A program made the translations under genes and the position numbers. A stretch of DNA of 64,000 nucleotides, from NCBI GenBank assembly GCA_031261085.1, contig JAISKB010000004.1:124001-188000 (forward strand), given 5' to 3'. Source of the stretch: Christensenellaceae bacterium. GTDB taxonomy: Bacteria > Bacillota > Clostridia > Christensenellales > CAG-138. The first letter of the stretch is position 1. Each line of letters starts with the position of its first letter. Below the pieces are notes generated by a model. It was not told the DNA's origin. It did no database searches and worked only from the letters and a program-made list of their open reading frames with translations. This document shows, in pieces, positions 43,901-51,091 of this stretch.

Positions 43901-46743
43901 TTTTTATACAAAACGAAGCTGCCGCCCGAAAGCTTGGCGCCGGTATCGCCATTCTCCTTCGTCCACCGCAAATGGGGCATGGTCGCCTGCACAAACCCGG
44001 CTACCTGCCTGGCGGAAGGATCCAGCGAAAGCGAGGCGGGGTCGTTGCCCACAACCGTGGGCGCGCCTATGCTGGGCGCACCGGCCACGATCGTGACGGG
44101 CGTGCCCACCGAGGACAATACCGCGTTGGAGGCCGCGGCGGGCGCAACGGTATAGGTGCCCGCGGGCAAATACCACCTGCCGCTGCCAGCTGCCGGTACC
44201 GTATAGTTTTTGCTGAAGGCATCACCTGCCGCCGTGGTGCCCGACACGATAAACTCCGCGCCCGCGGGCGTGCCGGTGTAGCCATAATTATATAGGGCCA
44301 GCTCGCCATAGCTCGAATTGTTTATAAACAGGCCTTCGGCGTTTATGCTGCCGCCCGTGGGCCGCGTATCGTACCTGCCCGCGGTTATGGTGACCGAAGC
44401 GGTGCTGCTGCTCACCCCATATTGCAGGTTATAATCGTTGGCAGCGGCAAGGCCGGTCAGCCCCACTTCTTTTATAACATAGGTGCCCGGCGTGAGCGCA
44501 AGCTGCACCACCGCGGTATCGAGCGCAACGTTTGTGCTTTGGTTTACCGTTATGGGCGCGGGGTTAAGCGGCGTTGTAAAGCCGGTGTCGCCCGCCGCAT
44601 ACACGTTAAACGCTGCGCTAAAGTTACCCACGTTAACGGGCAGGCCGCTGGGGGATAAGAACACCTTGCCCAGCACAAAGCTGCCGGTATTGCTTGCGTA
44701 TTGTATGGAATACACGCTCGGCCCCGCATCGCTGGCCGTGATTGTGCCCCCGTCGACCGTAGCCTGGTTGCCCGCAACGCCGGGCTGCACAAACACCTCG
44801 CCCGGCGTATAGTCCGCCAGCGTGGCCGAAATGCCATCCAGGTCTACCGTATAGGTTTTGGTCGTATCTACGTTATGGAAGGTATACCAGCCGCCGCCGT
44901 TATTCGTAAAGGTGACGCCTGTGGGCGCGGTGCCCGTAGCGCTATCCTTAAGCACAGGCTCGCCGGCGCCGGTATACGCCCCAAACACGGGCGAACCCAC
45001 CAGGTTTTGCCTCTGCTTGCCCACATACAGCTTGATGCTGCCCAGCGTTTGCTCTTGGTTTACCACCTTCACCTCGGCGGGGTTCATGGTGGTCGGGCCG
45101 TCAAACTCGCCCAAGGCGTCGGCTCCGTCCGCCCAGTCCCCAATCGTGAGCGTGGAATATCCATCGGCATTGGGTTCGGATACGACAACCCGTTTGGCCG
45201 TTGCCATGCCATAAAAATATGGTATGCCCGTGGATTCGGTAAGCTTATAGGTACCGGGCGCCACATGCGCAAAGGCGGCGATACCGGCCGCATCCACCTC
45301 CACCGTGCTCGTTGCGCCACCGGTGGCGGAAACCCGTTCGAGCTTAAATGCCGTGGGCGGGTTTGGCGCGGGGTTATAGATGGCCGCGACCGTGCCGGTG
45401 TATAGCGACTCCACGCCGGTGGCCGTGTTGATATGCTTTTTAACCGCCAGGCTGGGGAGCTCGGGGGCCTTTTGCTTATACCCGATATGGAGCACGACCG
45501 GCGCGTCCGTCGTCACCGTGCCGCCTGTGCCCGCGATGGGGACGTTGGTTGCCTGCGCCGTGTTTTGCGTGGCCTTCGGCAGGCCCGAGGGCGCGGCGGC
45601 GTTCCACGCTTCGGTATAGTCATCCTTATTATAAGTGGCCACGACCGTGAAGGTGCGGTTCTCCATCGGCACGGCAGGGTCCACGTTTGGCACGTCGAAT
45701 TCGATGGTGGTCGCACCCGCGCCACTGGGGGTGATATTCGCCGACGCGGTAAGCTCCACCGCCGGTAATATGGTGGTTTCAAATACTCCAATCGCAGGCT
45801 GACCGGCGGCCAGGTAGCCGCTGAGAACATCCTTAATATGTATGGCGCTCTGGTTCACGCGGCCCTGATCCTTGCCGTTGCCGCTCGTGTTGAGGTGGAT
45901 CGTATAGGTGACCGCATAGCTGTCGTTGGCGCTTTCGGGCACATCGATATAGTCCCGCTCCACCAATGCGGGGGTATCGGTTTTATCCACCGACTTTGTG
46001 ATTTCCCAAATTTCATCGGCGGACGCCCTAAATATATAATCCTCTTCGGAGGATGCGGATGCGCCGCCCGCCTTAATCTGCCAGCCGCCCGCGCCGTTGG
46101 GCTCGGCTTCCATAATAAAGGCCGTGACGGGCAACGCATCGCCGTTGGGCGTGGTGCCGCCGTCGAAGTAATAGTCCATCGTAAAGTAGCCTATCGTGCT
46201 TACGGCAGGGTCATCAATGGGCACGGTAAGCATCCAGTAGCGGCCGGGCGCCAGCCCCGCAGGATTATCCACGGCGGCATAACTGGCCCCGGATATGGAC
46301 ATGTTATTCCTCAATACATGCTTATTCCCAGTCCCCGCCGCAGGTACCGGGATAGCCACAATCACGCCCTGTACCTCACGCGCTTGCAGCAAAAAGCCCA
46401 CCGTTATCTTATTTGCCAAGCCGGAGGGGCGCTCTATAACACCGCCCGCATCCACGGCATCTATAGGCGTCACGGTGATGGACAGGTTTTCGTTCGCGGA
46501 TGGCGCGTCCAGCAGCGCAAACGGCCCTTCTAAACCCTCTTCCCCTGTATTTTCACCGTCTGCAACGGTTTCTTCAACCTCGTTGCCGCCGGGGCTTTCG
46601 CTCACGATTTCTTCGCCCGCATCGCCGGTTTCCGCAAACGCGATGCCTAAATCGCTCAGCGTGCTGACCATCATCAGCACCACCAGCAGTAGCGATAAAA
46701 ATGAACGCAATCCTCTTCCTTTGCTCTTCTGATGCTTATTCAC
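34945..46743 (-). CDS. Giant LPXTG-like anchored surface protein 2, paralogue of giant 1
   Basis: Signal peptide NKHQKSKGRGLRSFLSLLLVVLMMVSTLSDLGIAFAE; C-terminal PGLPPKTGD + TM + RRKKNRA; domain order collinear with giant 1. GTG at 46743 preferred over upstream in-frame ATGs (RBS GGAGGA). Confidence 0.93.
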   Translation of the reverse strand: MNKHQKSKGRGLRSFLSLLLVVLMMVSTLSDLGIAFAETGDAGEEIVSESPGGNEVEETVADGENTGEEGLEGPFALLDAPSANENLSITVTPIDAVDAGGVIERPSGLANKITVGFLLQAREVQGVIVAIPVPAAGTGNKHVLRNNMSISGASYAAVDNPAGLAPGRYWMLTVPIDDPAVSTIGYFTMDYYFDGGTTPNGDALPVTAFIMEAEPNGAGGWQIKAGGASASSEEDYIFRASADEIWEITKSVDKTDTPALVERDYIDVPESANDSYAVTYTIHLNTSGNGKDQGRVNQSAIHIKDVLSGYLAAGQPAIGVFETTILPAVELTASANITPSGAGATTIEFDVPNVDPAVPMENRTFTVVATYNKDDYTEAWNAAAPSGLPKATQNTAQATNVPIAGTGGTVTTDAPVVLHIGYKQKAPELPSLAVKKHINTATGVESLYTGTVAAIYNPAPNPPTAFKLERVSATGGATSTVEVDAAGIAAFAHVAPGTYKLTESTGIPYFYGMATAKRVVVSEPNADGYSTLTIGDWADGADALGEFDGPTTMNPAEVKVVNQEQTLGSIKLYVGKQRQNLVGSPVFGAYTGAGEPVLKDSATGTAPTGVTFTNNGGGWYTFHNVDTTKTYTVDLDGISATLADYTPGEVFVQPGVAGNQATVDGGTITASDAGPSVYSIQYASNTGSFVLGKVFLSPSGLPVNVGNFSAAFNVYAAGDTGFTTPLNPAPITVNQSTNVALDTAVVQLALTPGTYVIKEVGLTGLAAANDYNLQYGVSSSTASVTITAGRYDTRPTGGSINAEGLFINNSSYGELALYNYGYTGTPAGAEFIVSGTTAAGDAFSKNYTVPAAGSGRWYLPAGTYTVAPAAASNAVLSSVGTPVTIVAGAPSIGAPTVVGNDPASLSLDPSARQVAGFVQATMPHLRWTKENGDTGAKLSGGSFVLYKKNGANWDLVTNAAGTAPLTQTAAAATGAITFNNLPAGEYALVEFAVPASTGLPYALPGYAADFHTGTGVALADFAASVSTTPAGLPTYTITTAQYGVTAQTVPVNADETKLVNIRPVKLAIRTAQADSRAVFPAGAEYELRDAGGTVIGIAKPMGAGYIAFYDPIDTAQEITLAPGGSYSITQSAAHADYVKRTEAPIVAISVNAKGVAAITNSFGGPIGNGAPTDFEWDTPIAANNAHQLTITNIIKPDVTFVKYGETNTYNIDGSRYLEPLPGAVFQLTYEKSGVTYYAQFDAATGNMTGSMAEGAYNAAGGASLQFTPAGEPAPGTDAAVTATLLTASEAPQAGLIRLNKVDPTVDKYDLNELWAPDIIDMPGEQYAFAKKHTLEFVRSDDGMSYEARVKLGSYTLTDPEPYSLINTVDPYYVNLKKWLIHAKGGNGSLILSGFNSDSQKYDRPANPYKPSASVDDAEELTKIGDAEPAPDLEFEIWKLAPGLTRDDIPLSLREPHLTPASPYGYGSPTDAGPLHQDAYNAYDAWLANLHAWFNTPSGQVDSNGNPIPNGIKKDEMTTGTGGNDGEGGGSLRSAYSTQLSAGSYVLVESKLWSLADPSAGLAIHSGTSHPQTAANMNQGWANASQAMFYYFELNEDPNNPDRLANRFSQRDPVTGIVYLNLNLGNYDNAEPGVPLLNRSTIQVAKKGYNMRADGTATLLGPLMNVNFDIYYAYVGADGKYHKLGSVLDTISTRIVQEGETMRFGEFISPFYSFPQVPYMLEIPGVTDLEVDDGTGTLRPMSNGEKWAAYMALTPDQIAAQAEPGALTLYLQAIADAYPAEMSGRSTLDKIEAARSFCLLLEEKGPLPTSYVATNAEIAAGRYPAYGVNLLPDFHFGTAQETYWARNTTYVTIDPSELVHGEDVKAIRNYNGEGRINVEKFADITGITQLTGAQFKLYRAPTDAALEADPTARAAQMATWVEVATITAGDNDASPATNGTPVPANYAANTTSKLLPGYYFLVEETAPAGYNKFGQQSISTQAGGVKTAWTKAKDGIIGPITLGSGPATVDSSNAESRKAVVEVEVYDKPLAKLSTRNWWNGAASADNNLTATYRLQGAGTAAAYDASITVVSGTVAAGNNNTANTTANTFINLVDGAYTLTETAISGPDTDTTAAAYKYVHNAVVVTFTVEGGVISDIKSKTGVNTPAAIPPATLGADNVLSNKVADVEVITVNHPYRGALLIKKGYTDYLGIKHAVTAADPAGSMASATFDIKKDDGTGNYAAYRSVTWTQASDTPEGLRVNLPAGSYSIEETDVKGSDGQSSTVYGIDAAPVYFTIGETGIVYLQNADAAAHVGDTENAPIAAADTGNSGRVFYNPDQCGVLEVYKIPAGKDYTVVADRLTGVKFEVYSDAACQNLAATLDYEAAAPTPTNWNAAGHYYSVPLPQGEYWIKETKAPDDYAALAAPVKVEVARNATLKKAIENAPLTGLNVLATVNYDSIGGVVPAEKGRVANLPISLYKLRAGGSAAVAADWVFIKTVNTNSVSGIAAFSGLDVGTYRVVEENLTAHGWLKPNEWFDPIYNDSRLPAIFTVSYAADALQIACAPASPGDQVGGGSADRWQYKPVEGSDARLSGWQLDHAADLGIADTTHTLTIDHAFAGMRFAAQKVDYDTGAPLSGATFNLYDADMTLVDTKVSNAYGFAVFDPIAIPSASRTAAGYTYYIQEAAAPSGYILSAYFDSDYTLTKAVVGGKTPGPDTLIQIFKDKKHEGQPDPSVTKTVDAAAAALPLRESGFDAVFTIAVPNLNNTIPLDAYKVTDAGLRFYGKDANDATVEAVEDATATPAAPAPGYAITEVRVYPSLAKPSSTASLAPVYARVNGGAWQELSEPYKAWTPTAPAVWSGVEVEYATRIMRAPGDYTYEPWIGNDFRPGNIELRVAFDAFQPTKLQPEVDTIKNNATLHVTRQTAIGTIQTLQLPAQAVIAVPVPARPIIKLTKALKPGEDGRDGKAPPAGQPLILGSLVEYELTLTNCAESQADLEAPRIVDFMQPELLTLEYGDDGKPLYTLSAAPGVIHEEDTVNPFRQVDAAGSIVMWSFPRTTLHPGDSITILLLGRLAVMSDSATVDNEAFATSDAPLSPSLKYPTGASFAGLEPFTGARNTIFENAPNGLAASDYAKLIAADSLLGNKGLFVRAAEEGLLVVPSAMAHAQKSIRVTGVNADSTPYDSGWVSSKAPVDVHPGDTIHYRLQVDNGIDLPYAQVPVVTQFADQLPIIGDGRASMWTKELIEATTVNMGSVSAIARAGGGSATAQTIAPNVIENPTTKAKTLTVDIAGGYRLEQGNLLTVTYDWELPAANDPAWDTGLLANNALQVGVNNFTAYMSTFTQIKSNSVAAKLVAPPVTIAGYVWEDTNIDGEWSAAEPQFGDSARPLPAATVTLYEGVEEVVLGTPTITGAQAVGTTTTDAYGHYEFTNLPSSYGSGLTYQVVFTNPDKDAYNFTPAKASGVGEAVNSDAEAIDADYGAGTTAWFRAETSQTGVNAGLYRFSTLTGWAWLEAADSDNGTKDAGETTLVPGVTVTLKKGGVNYTTGANGGAYANAVVSADGTYSFSRLPAAGDYTVVFDKGTVAASLVETYLWARVNNPGYPTLSDTDSDADYVEGTGTRTQATAATAAIAVPYGGNAKADAGIYPLGNSIGDYVWLDANRDGIQDANETGINAVTVRLYSTKDLRTGPTYGEVDAANGFLLATAVTENHPTSGLPGYFQFATCAAYQLDSGADVRYWLVFENPDGENYGYTLYHSGAAAADSDVGPIPANLVEDPAHPGDNWFSEGSTQRFTLTGGYTEDMDCGLYEIPQYKAIFDPRNDGKAWNVTGPGTGWALNGGKWEITVREGRRVPMPNPSPKRDGYTFNGGWFLLDDNHSWSFTAERMPGRDIELYAKWQRKRDDTDDPTPVIPIPGLPPKTGDAAAAPWAVLILAIAIMGWMDVRRRKKNRA

Positions 46744-46752
46744 AATAAAATC

Positions 46753-46946
46753 CTCCATAGCGCCGCAGCGCAAAATTATATATAATTTTAAGCCGTATTC
46801 GCGGCCCCTGTGGCTTGTTCTGACTTGTTCCTTTTAATTACAAGAACAATTCTTATTATTCTTGTTGGGTAAAAGCAACCCGGCGCATCAGACTACTTCT
46901 GCTGCCCCGGGCAAATCATCCTCAAGCCCTACTTTGCTCTTTACCG
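46753..46946 (-). ncRNA. Candidate structured 5' leader RNA of giant 2
   Basis: Minus strand GGTAAAGAGCAA...TTGCTTTTACC closing helix (46868-46945) enclosing two hairpins, plus downstream alternative CAAG/CTTG pairings. Confidence 0.4.
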
Positions 46947-46952
46947 GACAAC

Positions 46953-46981
46953 TATATATTTGTTTTAATAATACTCTGAAA
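46953..46981 (-). promoter_or_regulatory. Candidate promoter of giant 2
   Basis: Minus strand TTTCAG-17 bp-TATATA; would start transcription at about 46946, at the leader's 5' edge. Confidence 0.4.
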
Positions 46982-47178
46982 TTTCCTCAAATAGACATCT
47001 TTGCTGTGAGCGCGGCAATATTTGTTGTAAACGCTCAAAGCGGTGTAAATTTTCTGATTGAAAAAAATATGGGGCATGAAAGGATAAAATAAAACACATA
47101 TCGGGTAAATATCCGTAAACAAAAAGTAATAGATTCTCATTTTTAAGCGTTCGCGGGGGCTTGCGGCGCGGCGCAACA

Positions 47179-47216
47179 AAAATACCCTCTCCTTGGGCAA
47201 GGAGGGGGAGAGGGTA
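47179..47216 (-). terminator. Terminator after the dnaI-like gene
   Basis: Minus strand TACCCTCTCCCCCTCCTTGCCCAAGGAGAGGGTATTTTTG. Confidence 0.65.
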
Positions 47217-47231
47217 AGCGAACCCGATGCC

Positions 47232-48164
47232 TTATGCTCGCAAATTCTTACCAAACAGCCGAATCGTCAGCGTATTCCGCGGCGAAAGCAGGCGGAAGGC
47301 GAACCGCTCGCCATATTCCTCCACGATGGTTTCGGGCGAAAGGTTGCTGGCCATGGCGGTGGGTTTGTTGGCGCGCTGGCGGCCATCCAGCAGGGCGCAA
47401 AGCTGCTCGCGGGTGATGTTGTTGAGCATGGGCTCGGTGCCCAGGTCGTCTATCACCAGCAGATCCGGCGCGATCATATCCGGCAGCGGCGCGCGCGTTT
47501 GGATGCGCTCGAGTATGGTGGCAATGAGGTCATACGCCGTTAAAAACACCACACCATAGCCCCGCTCCAGCACGCGCCGGGCCACGGCATGCAGCAAAAA
47601 GGTTTTGCCCAGGCCGGATTGCCCCAGCAGCAGCAGCCCCGCCGGGCTGTTGTTGGGGAAGCCGCCCGCATAGGCTTCGCAGGCTTGCTTGGCCTTGCAG
47701 GTGGCCTTTTTTTGCTTTTCATCCGCAAATATATCCGTGCGGAAGGTATCAAACCTATCGGCATCGCCGATGCCCGATTTTGCGAATTCCTCCTCGAGCA
47801 TGCGCTGGCGCAGGCACCCGCAGAGCGTGCGCGGCTGAAGGCCCACATAGCCGGTATCCTCGCACAGCGGGCAGCGGAAAACCGGCTGCAGCAGCGCTTT
47901 GTCGATGCCGGCCTCCGCGAGCAGCGCCTGCTCTTCCTTCATCAGCGCGGCCATATTCATAGCATACTGGTGGCGGGCGGCCTGCCCGTTTTCGGCGTGC
48001 AGCAAAGCCTGCCCCAGCGCATAGGTGGCCTGCTTGCGCGCGGCGGCAAGCTCTTGCAGGCGGGGCAGCGCGGCATAGGCGGCGCGCTTGCGCGCCTCGC
48101 ACGCGCGCAGGGCCTGTGCGCGCGCGGTATGATATTCTTCCAGCAGCAGGGGAGAAGGTTTCAT
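47232..48164 (-). CDS. DnaC/DnaI-like helicase loader ATPase
   Basis: LLLLGQSGLGKTFLLHAVARRVLERGYGVVFLTAYDL Walker A; LLVIDDLGTEP Walker B; Cys cluster CPLCEDTGYV...CGC. Confidence 0.92.
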   Translation of the reverse strand: MKPSPLLLEEYHTARAQALRACEARKRAAYAALPRLQELAAARKQATYALGQALLHAENGQAARHQYAMNMAALMKEEQALLAEAGIDKALLQPVFRCPLCEDTGYVGLQPRTLCGCLRQRMLEEEFAKSGIGDADRFDTFRTDIFADEKQKKATCKAKQACEAYAGGFPNNSPAGLLLLGQSGLGKTFLLHAVARRVLERGYGVVFLTAYDLIATILERIQTRAPLPDMIAPDLLVIDDLGTEPMLNNITREQLCALLDGRQRANKPTAMASNLSPETIVEEYGERFAFRLLSPRNTLTIRLFGKNLRA

Positions 48165-49345
48165 TCTATATCCTCATCGTCTAGCAGCTTGATGCCAATG
48201 CTCTTGAAGTCATCGGCGGAGTAGGCGCGCTGCGAATAGTTTAGCGCGCGGGGCTTGGTTGCGGGCGGCCCCGAAGGCTTGGGCTGCCGCTCAAACGCGC
48301 GCGCCGCGCTTACCACGGTAACGCCGTTATCGTGCCAAAGCGTGATGCGCCTATCCATATCGTGGAACTGCTTGCTGGAGGCGGCGGCATATTCGGCGGC
48401 CAGCAGTATAAGCTCGGGAGGCATGTGCCAGGTGTATACCCAGGTTTCCAGCTGCATACGCTGTGTGGCGGTGGCCTTGCGGGGGATGCCCGCCCGCTCA
48501 AAAGCCTGGGTGGCCAGGTCGCCTATGGCGGATTGCCGACGGGCATATTCCTGCGTGCCGCCCGAGAGCTTCGCGTTTTGCAGCACCGCGTCCAAATAGG
48601 CGAAGGTAGGCTTTTCGGCGGCGGTGAGCGCGGCGCAGGCGGCCAGTATATCCTCTAGGCTCAGGCGCCATTCCCGCGTCCATTTTTGATAAAGCTCCAG
48701 CTCATCCTCGGTGGCCAGCCTGCTTTTGCGCCAGCGGCGCAATATGGCCTGCGCGCCGGACTGCAGCTCGCGCTCAAATTCGATGCGCCGCGTGGCGTCA
48801 TCCGCCGAGAGTACACCCTCGTTGGCCCAGGAGCGGGCGATTTTATCGATATATTGTATCTTTACGCGCGGCCCTTTTTGCGATATGGCATATTGCACCA
48901 GCAATACCGCCGCCGCTTCGTCGAAGCCATATACCTCTACCCAGTCGTATATTTTGCTCAGCTCGGCGGGTGTAAGCACCCGCGCGCCGATGACGTTTTG
49001 CAGTGCGGACACCAGCGCGCCATAGCGCCGTGCGCCGCCCACCGCCACCGTAGCGCCGCTCGAGAGGCCGGAATACTCCACGCACAGCGGTTCATCCTGC
49101 GCAATGCGCACCAAGCCCTGCGTTTGCCAGTATAGGAAAGCTTCCACCACCTGCTGCTCGCTCAGGCCCAGCGCAAACGCCATATCCACCCCGCCCAGGG
49201 CAGGGCAATAGCACTGCATCAGCCCGTAGAGGTATACCTTGGCATAATTCTCCGGCGCTTTGGGCAGGTATTCGATAAGGAATATGTTTTGAACCGGCGT
49301 CACGTTCATCATGGCCGATTCGGAGGAAAAACTGCATTGCGGCAT
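48161..49345 (-). CDS. DnaD-domain replication initiation protein
   Basis: FLIEYLPKAPENYAKVYLYGL N-terminus and DnaB_2/DnaD repeats (SKIYDWVEVYGFDEAAAVLLVQYA); overlaps dnaI-like gene. Confidence 0.85.
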   Translation of the reverse strand: MPQCSFSSESAMMNVTPVQNIFLIEYLPKAPENYAKVYLYGLMQCYCPALGGVDMAFALGLSEQQVVEAFLYWQTQGLVRIAQDEPLCVEYSGLSSGATVAVGGARRYGALVSALQNVIGARVLTPAELSKIYDWVEVYGFDEAAAVLLVQYAISQKGPRVKIQYIDKIARSWANEGVLSADDATRRIEFERELQSGAQAILRRWRKSRLATEDELELYQKWTREWRLSLEDILAACAALTAAEKPTFAYLDAVLQNAKLSGGTQEYARRQSAIGDLATQAFERAGIPRKATATQRMQLETWVYTWHMPPELILLAAEYAAASSKQFHDMDRRITLWHDNGVTVVSAARAFERQPKPSGPPATKPRALNYSQRAYSADDFKSIGIKLLDDEDIE

Positions 49346-49451
49346 AAGGCTGTTCAGCTCCGTTCCGTTTGCAAAAGTATATCATACCCGGCACAAAAGC
49401 TCAATTGCCCCGCGCGCCCAGCCAGGGGCGTGCAGGCCCGTTGCCCGGCCC

Positions 49452-50342
49452 TTACTTCCCTATTTCCAGCGCAAATTCCGCCACCGCATCGGCGGTAAAA
49501 TAATAGCGCCCGTCCGCCAGTTGTTGCATGCTGCCGCTGCCGGCCGGCACGCCCGCGGCTTCCACCAGCACGCGGTAATCGGCAATCGGCGCATACTCCA
49601 GCTCACCCATTTGCGCATCCTTAATCCAAACCAAATCGTAGGCCGCCGCCGTGGGCAATATGCCGTTTAGGCCAACGCCCCTGGCGTTTTGCGGGGCGCT
49701 GAGCCCCTCCTTGGGCAGGGCCGCCTCAAATGCGATATAAACCCGCGCCGCTTCCCCGCTGCGCAGCTCATTCAGCAAGGGTATACGCAGCAGTTCGCCG
49801 TCTATGCCCTCCAGGGTATAATACGCGCGCACGCCATCCAGCGATACCCGCAGTATGGTAAGGCTGCCCGGCAGCGCTTTATTGGGGTATAGATGCAGCC
49901 AAAGCGCGTACAGCGTGCCCTCGTCATGGTTCACATAGGTAAGCGACAGCGCGCCCTGAACCGTATTTTGCTTCGCATCCACCCTGAGCGCCGCCTGATA
50001 CAAGCTGCGTGAGAGCTGGCTGGGCCGCAACGGCAGCGTGGGCTGCGGCGTGCGCAAGGGTTCGGGCGCGGGCGTTGCCTGCGGCGCGGGCAAAGCCGTG
50101 TCTTCAACCTCAAGCGCGGGCGGCTCCGCAGCCTCCTGCGGGGGCGGCTCCACCTCCGCTGGCGCGGACGTTGCCATAGCCGAGGGTGTAGGCTTTGGCG
50201 CTGCGGCATTTGCCGTTTTGCGGCGCTGCCCCCAGGCCAGCGCGCCGCCCAGCAGCGCCAAAGCCGCCAGCACGCAGGCTATCACAATGCGTCTATGCTT
50301 TTTTCTTCTTCGCGGCGATATCGTCATATCAAGCCTCCGCAT
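49452..50342 (-). CDS. Membrane-anchored protein with Pro-rich linker and M1-aminopeptidase N-domain-like region; no catalytic domain
   Basis: TM followed by Pro/Glu/Ala-rich linker, then LYQAALRVDAKQNTVQGALSLTYVNHDEGTLYALWLHLYPN; no HExxH seen. Confidence 0.6.
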   Translation of the reverse strand: MRRLDMTISPRRRKKHRRIVIACVLAALALLGGALAWGQRRKTANAAAPKPTPSAMATSAPAEVEPPPQEAAEPPALEVEDTALPAPQATPAPEPLRTPQPTLPLRPSQLSRSLYQAALRVDAKQNTVQGALSLTYVNHDEGTLYALWLHLYPNKALPGSLTILRVSLDGVRAYYTLEGIDGELLRIPLLNELRSGEAARVYIAFEAALPKEGLSAPQNARGVGLNGILPTAAAYDLVWIKDAQMGELEYAPIADYRVLVEAAGVPAGSGSMQQLADGRYYFTADAVAEFALEIGK

Positions 50343-50395
50343 TTATTATAGCATATCGCGCGCCGGTACCCCCGCGCTCAAATGATAATAAACGC

Positions 50396-50427
50396 AAAAA
50401 AAGCCCTCTTTTTAAGAAGGCTCTTTT
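50396..50427 (-). terminator. Terminator of the V-type ATPase operon
   Basis: Minus strand AGCCTTCTTAAAAAGAGGGCTTTTTTT. Confidence 0.75.
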
Positions 50428-50458
50428 GTATGCTTGCGGGCGCCAGCTTATTAAAGAA

Positions 50459-51088
50459 CTATTCCCGGCCGGCGATCATCTGTTTGGTTTTCATAAGCCG
50501 TATGAGGTTGCCGCGCTCGTTTTCATCGAGCTTCATGGTGATTTGGCGTATCGCCTCATCGTATTGCGGTATCATCACATACTCCAGCGCGTTTACGCGG
50601 CGGCGGGTCTTTTCGATTTCGTCGGCCAGCCGGTTGCAAACCTTTTCTACCTCGGCCAGTTCCATGAGCATCGGCAGCGCTTCGGAAAATATCTGCACCG
50701 CGCCATCGAGCTCGGCGCTGGTGGTCATAAAGCCATAGGGGTAGCTGAAGCCTTCGGCGGCGGCCAAGCGCAGCTGCGGCACCTCGATGGAAAGCACATG
50801 CTGCACGCCCGCTTCCACCGTTGCGGGCCGCGCGGGGTAGCACAGCGCTTCCTCCACCGCCTCGGCGCTCATGGTGGCGCGGGCCAGCACAAAGCGCTGC
50901 ATGGCCGCGGCCAGCTTCTCTTCGACCTGCTCGCGCAGCACGCGGTTGCGCCGCACATAAATGATGAACCGGCGCACCAATTCATCGCGCTTATCCTTCA
51001 TGAGCTTATGCCCGCGCACGGCCACCTTCTTTTTCCTCTTCAGGTTGGAAAGCTCCATGCGGGTGGGCTTTACTTGCAGCGTGACCAT
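50459..51088 (-). CDS. atpD (V-type): V/A-type ATP synthase subunit D
   Basis: PTRMELSNLKRKKKVAVRGHKLMKDKRDEL...TRRRVNALEYVMIPQ. Confidence 0.95.
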   Translation of the reverse strand: MVTLQVKPTRMELSNLKRKKKVAVRGHKLMKDKRDELVRRFIIYVRRNRVLREQVEEKLAAAMQRFVLARATMSAEAVEEALCYPARPATVEAGVQHVLSIEVPQLRLAAAEGFSYPYGFMTTSAELDGAVQIFSEALPMLMELAEVEKVCNRLADEIEKTRRRVNALEYVMIPQYDEAIRQITMKLDENERGNLIRLMKTKQMIAGRE

Positions 51089-51091
51089 GGA

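Noticed and set aside
36523-45405. Long plus-strand ORFs inside giant 2 (e.g. 36523-37518, 40819-41838, 43186-44295)
   Set aside because: Same antisense-shadow artefact; no recognisable domain and no RBS.
46868-46946. Canonical c-di-GMP-I (GEMM) riboswitch upstream of giant 2
   Set aside because: The GGCAAACC and ACGCAAAGCC core segments are not both present in the right order; only a partial resemblance of the 3' end. Reported instead as an uncharacterised structured leader.
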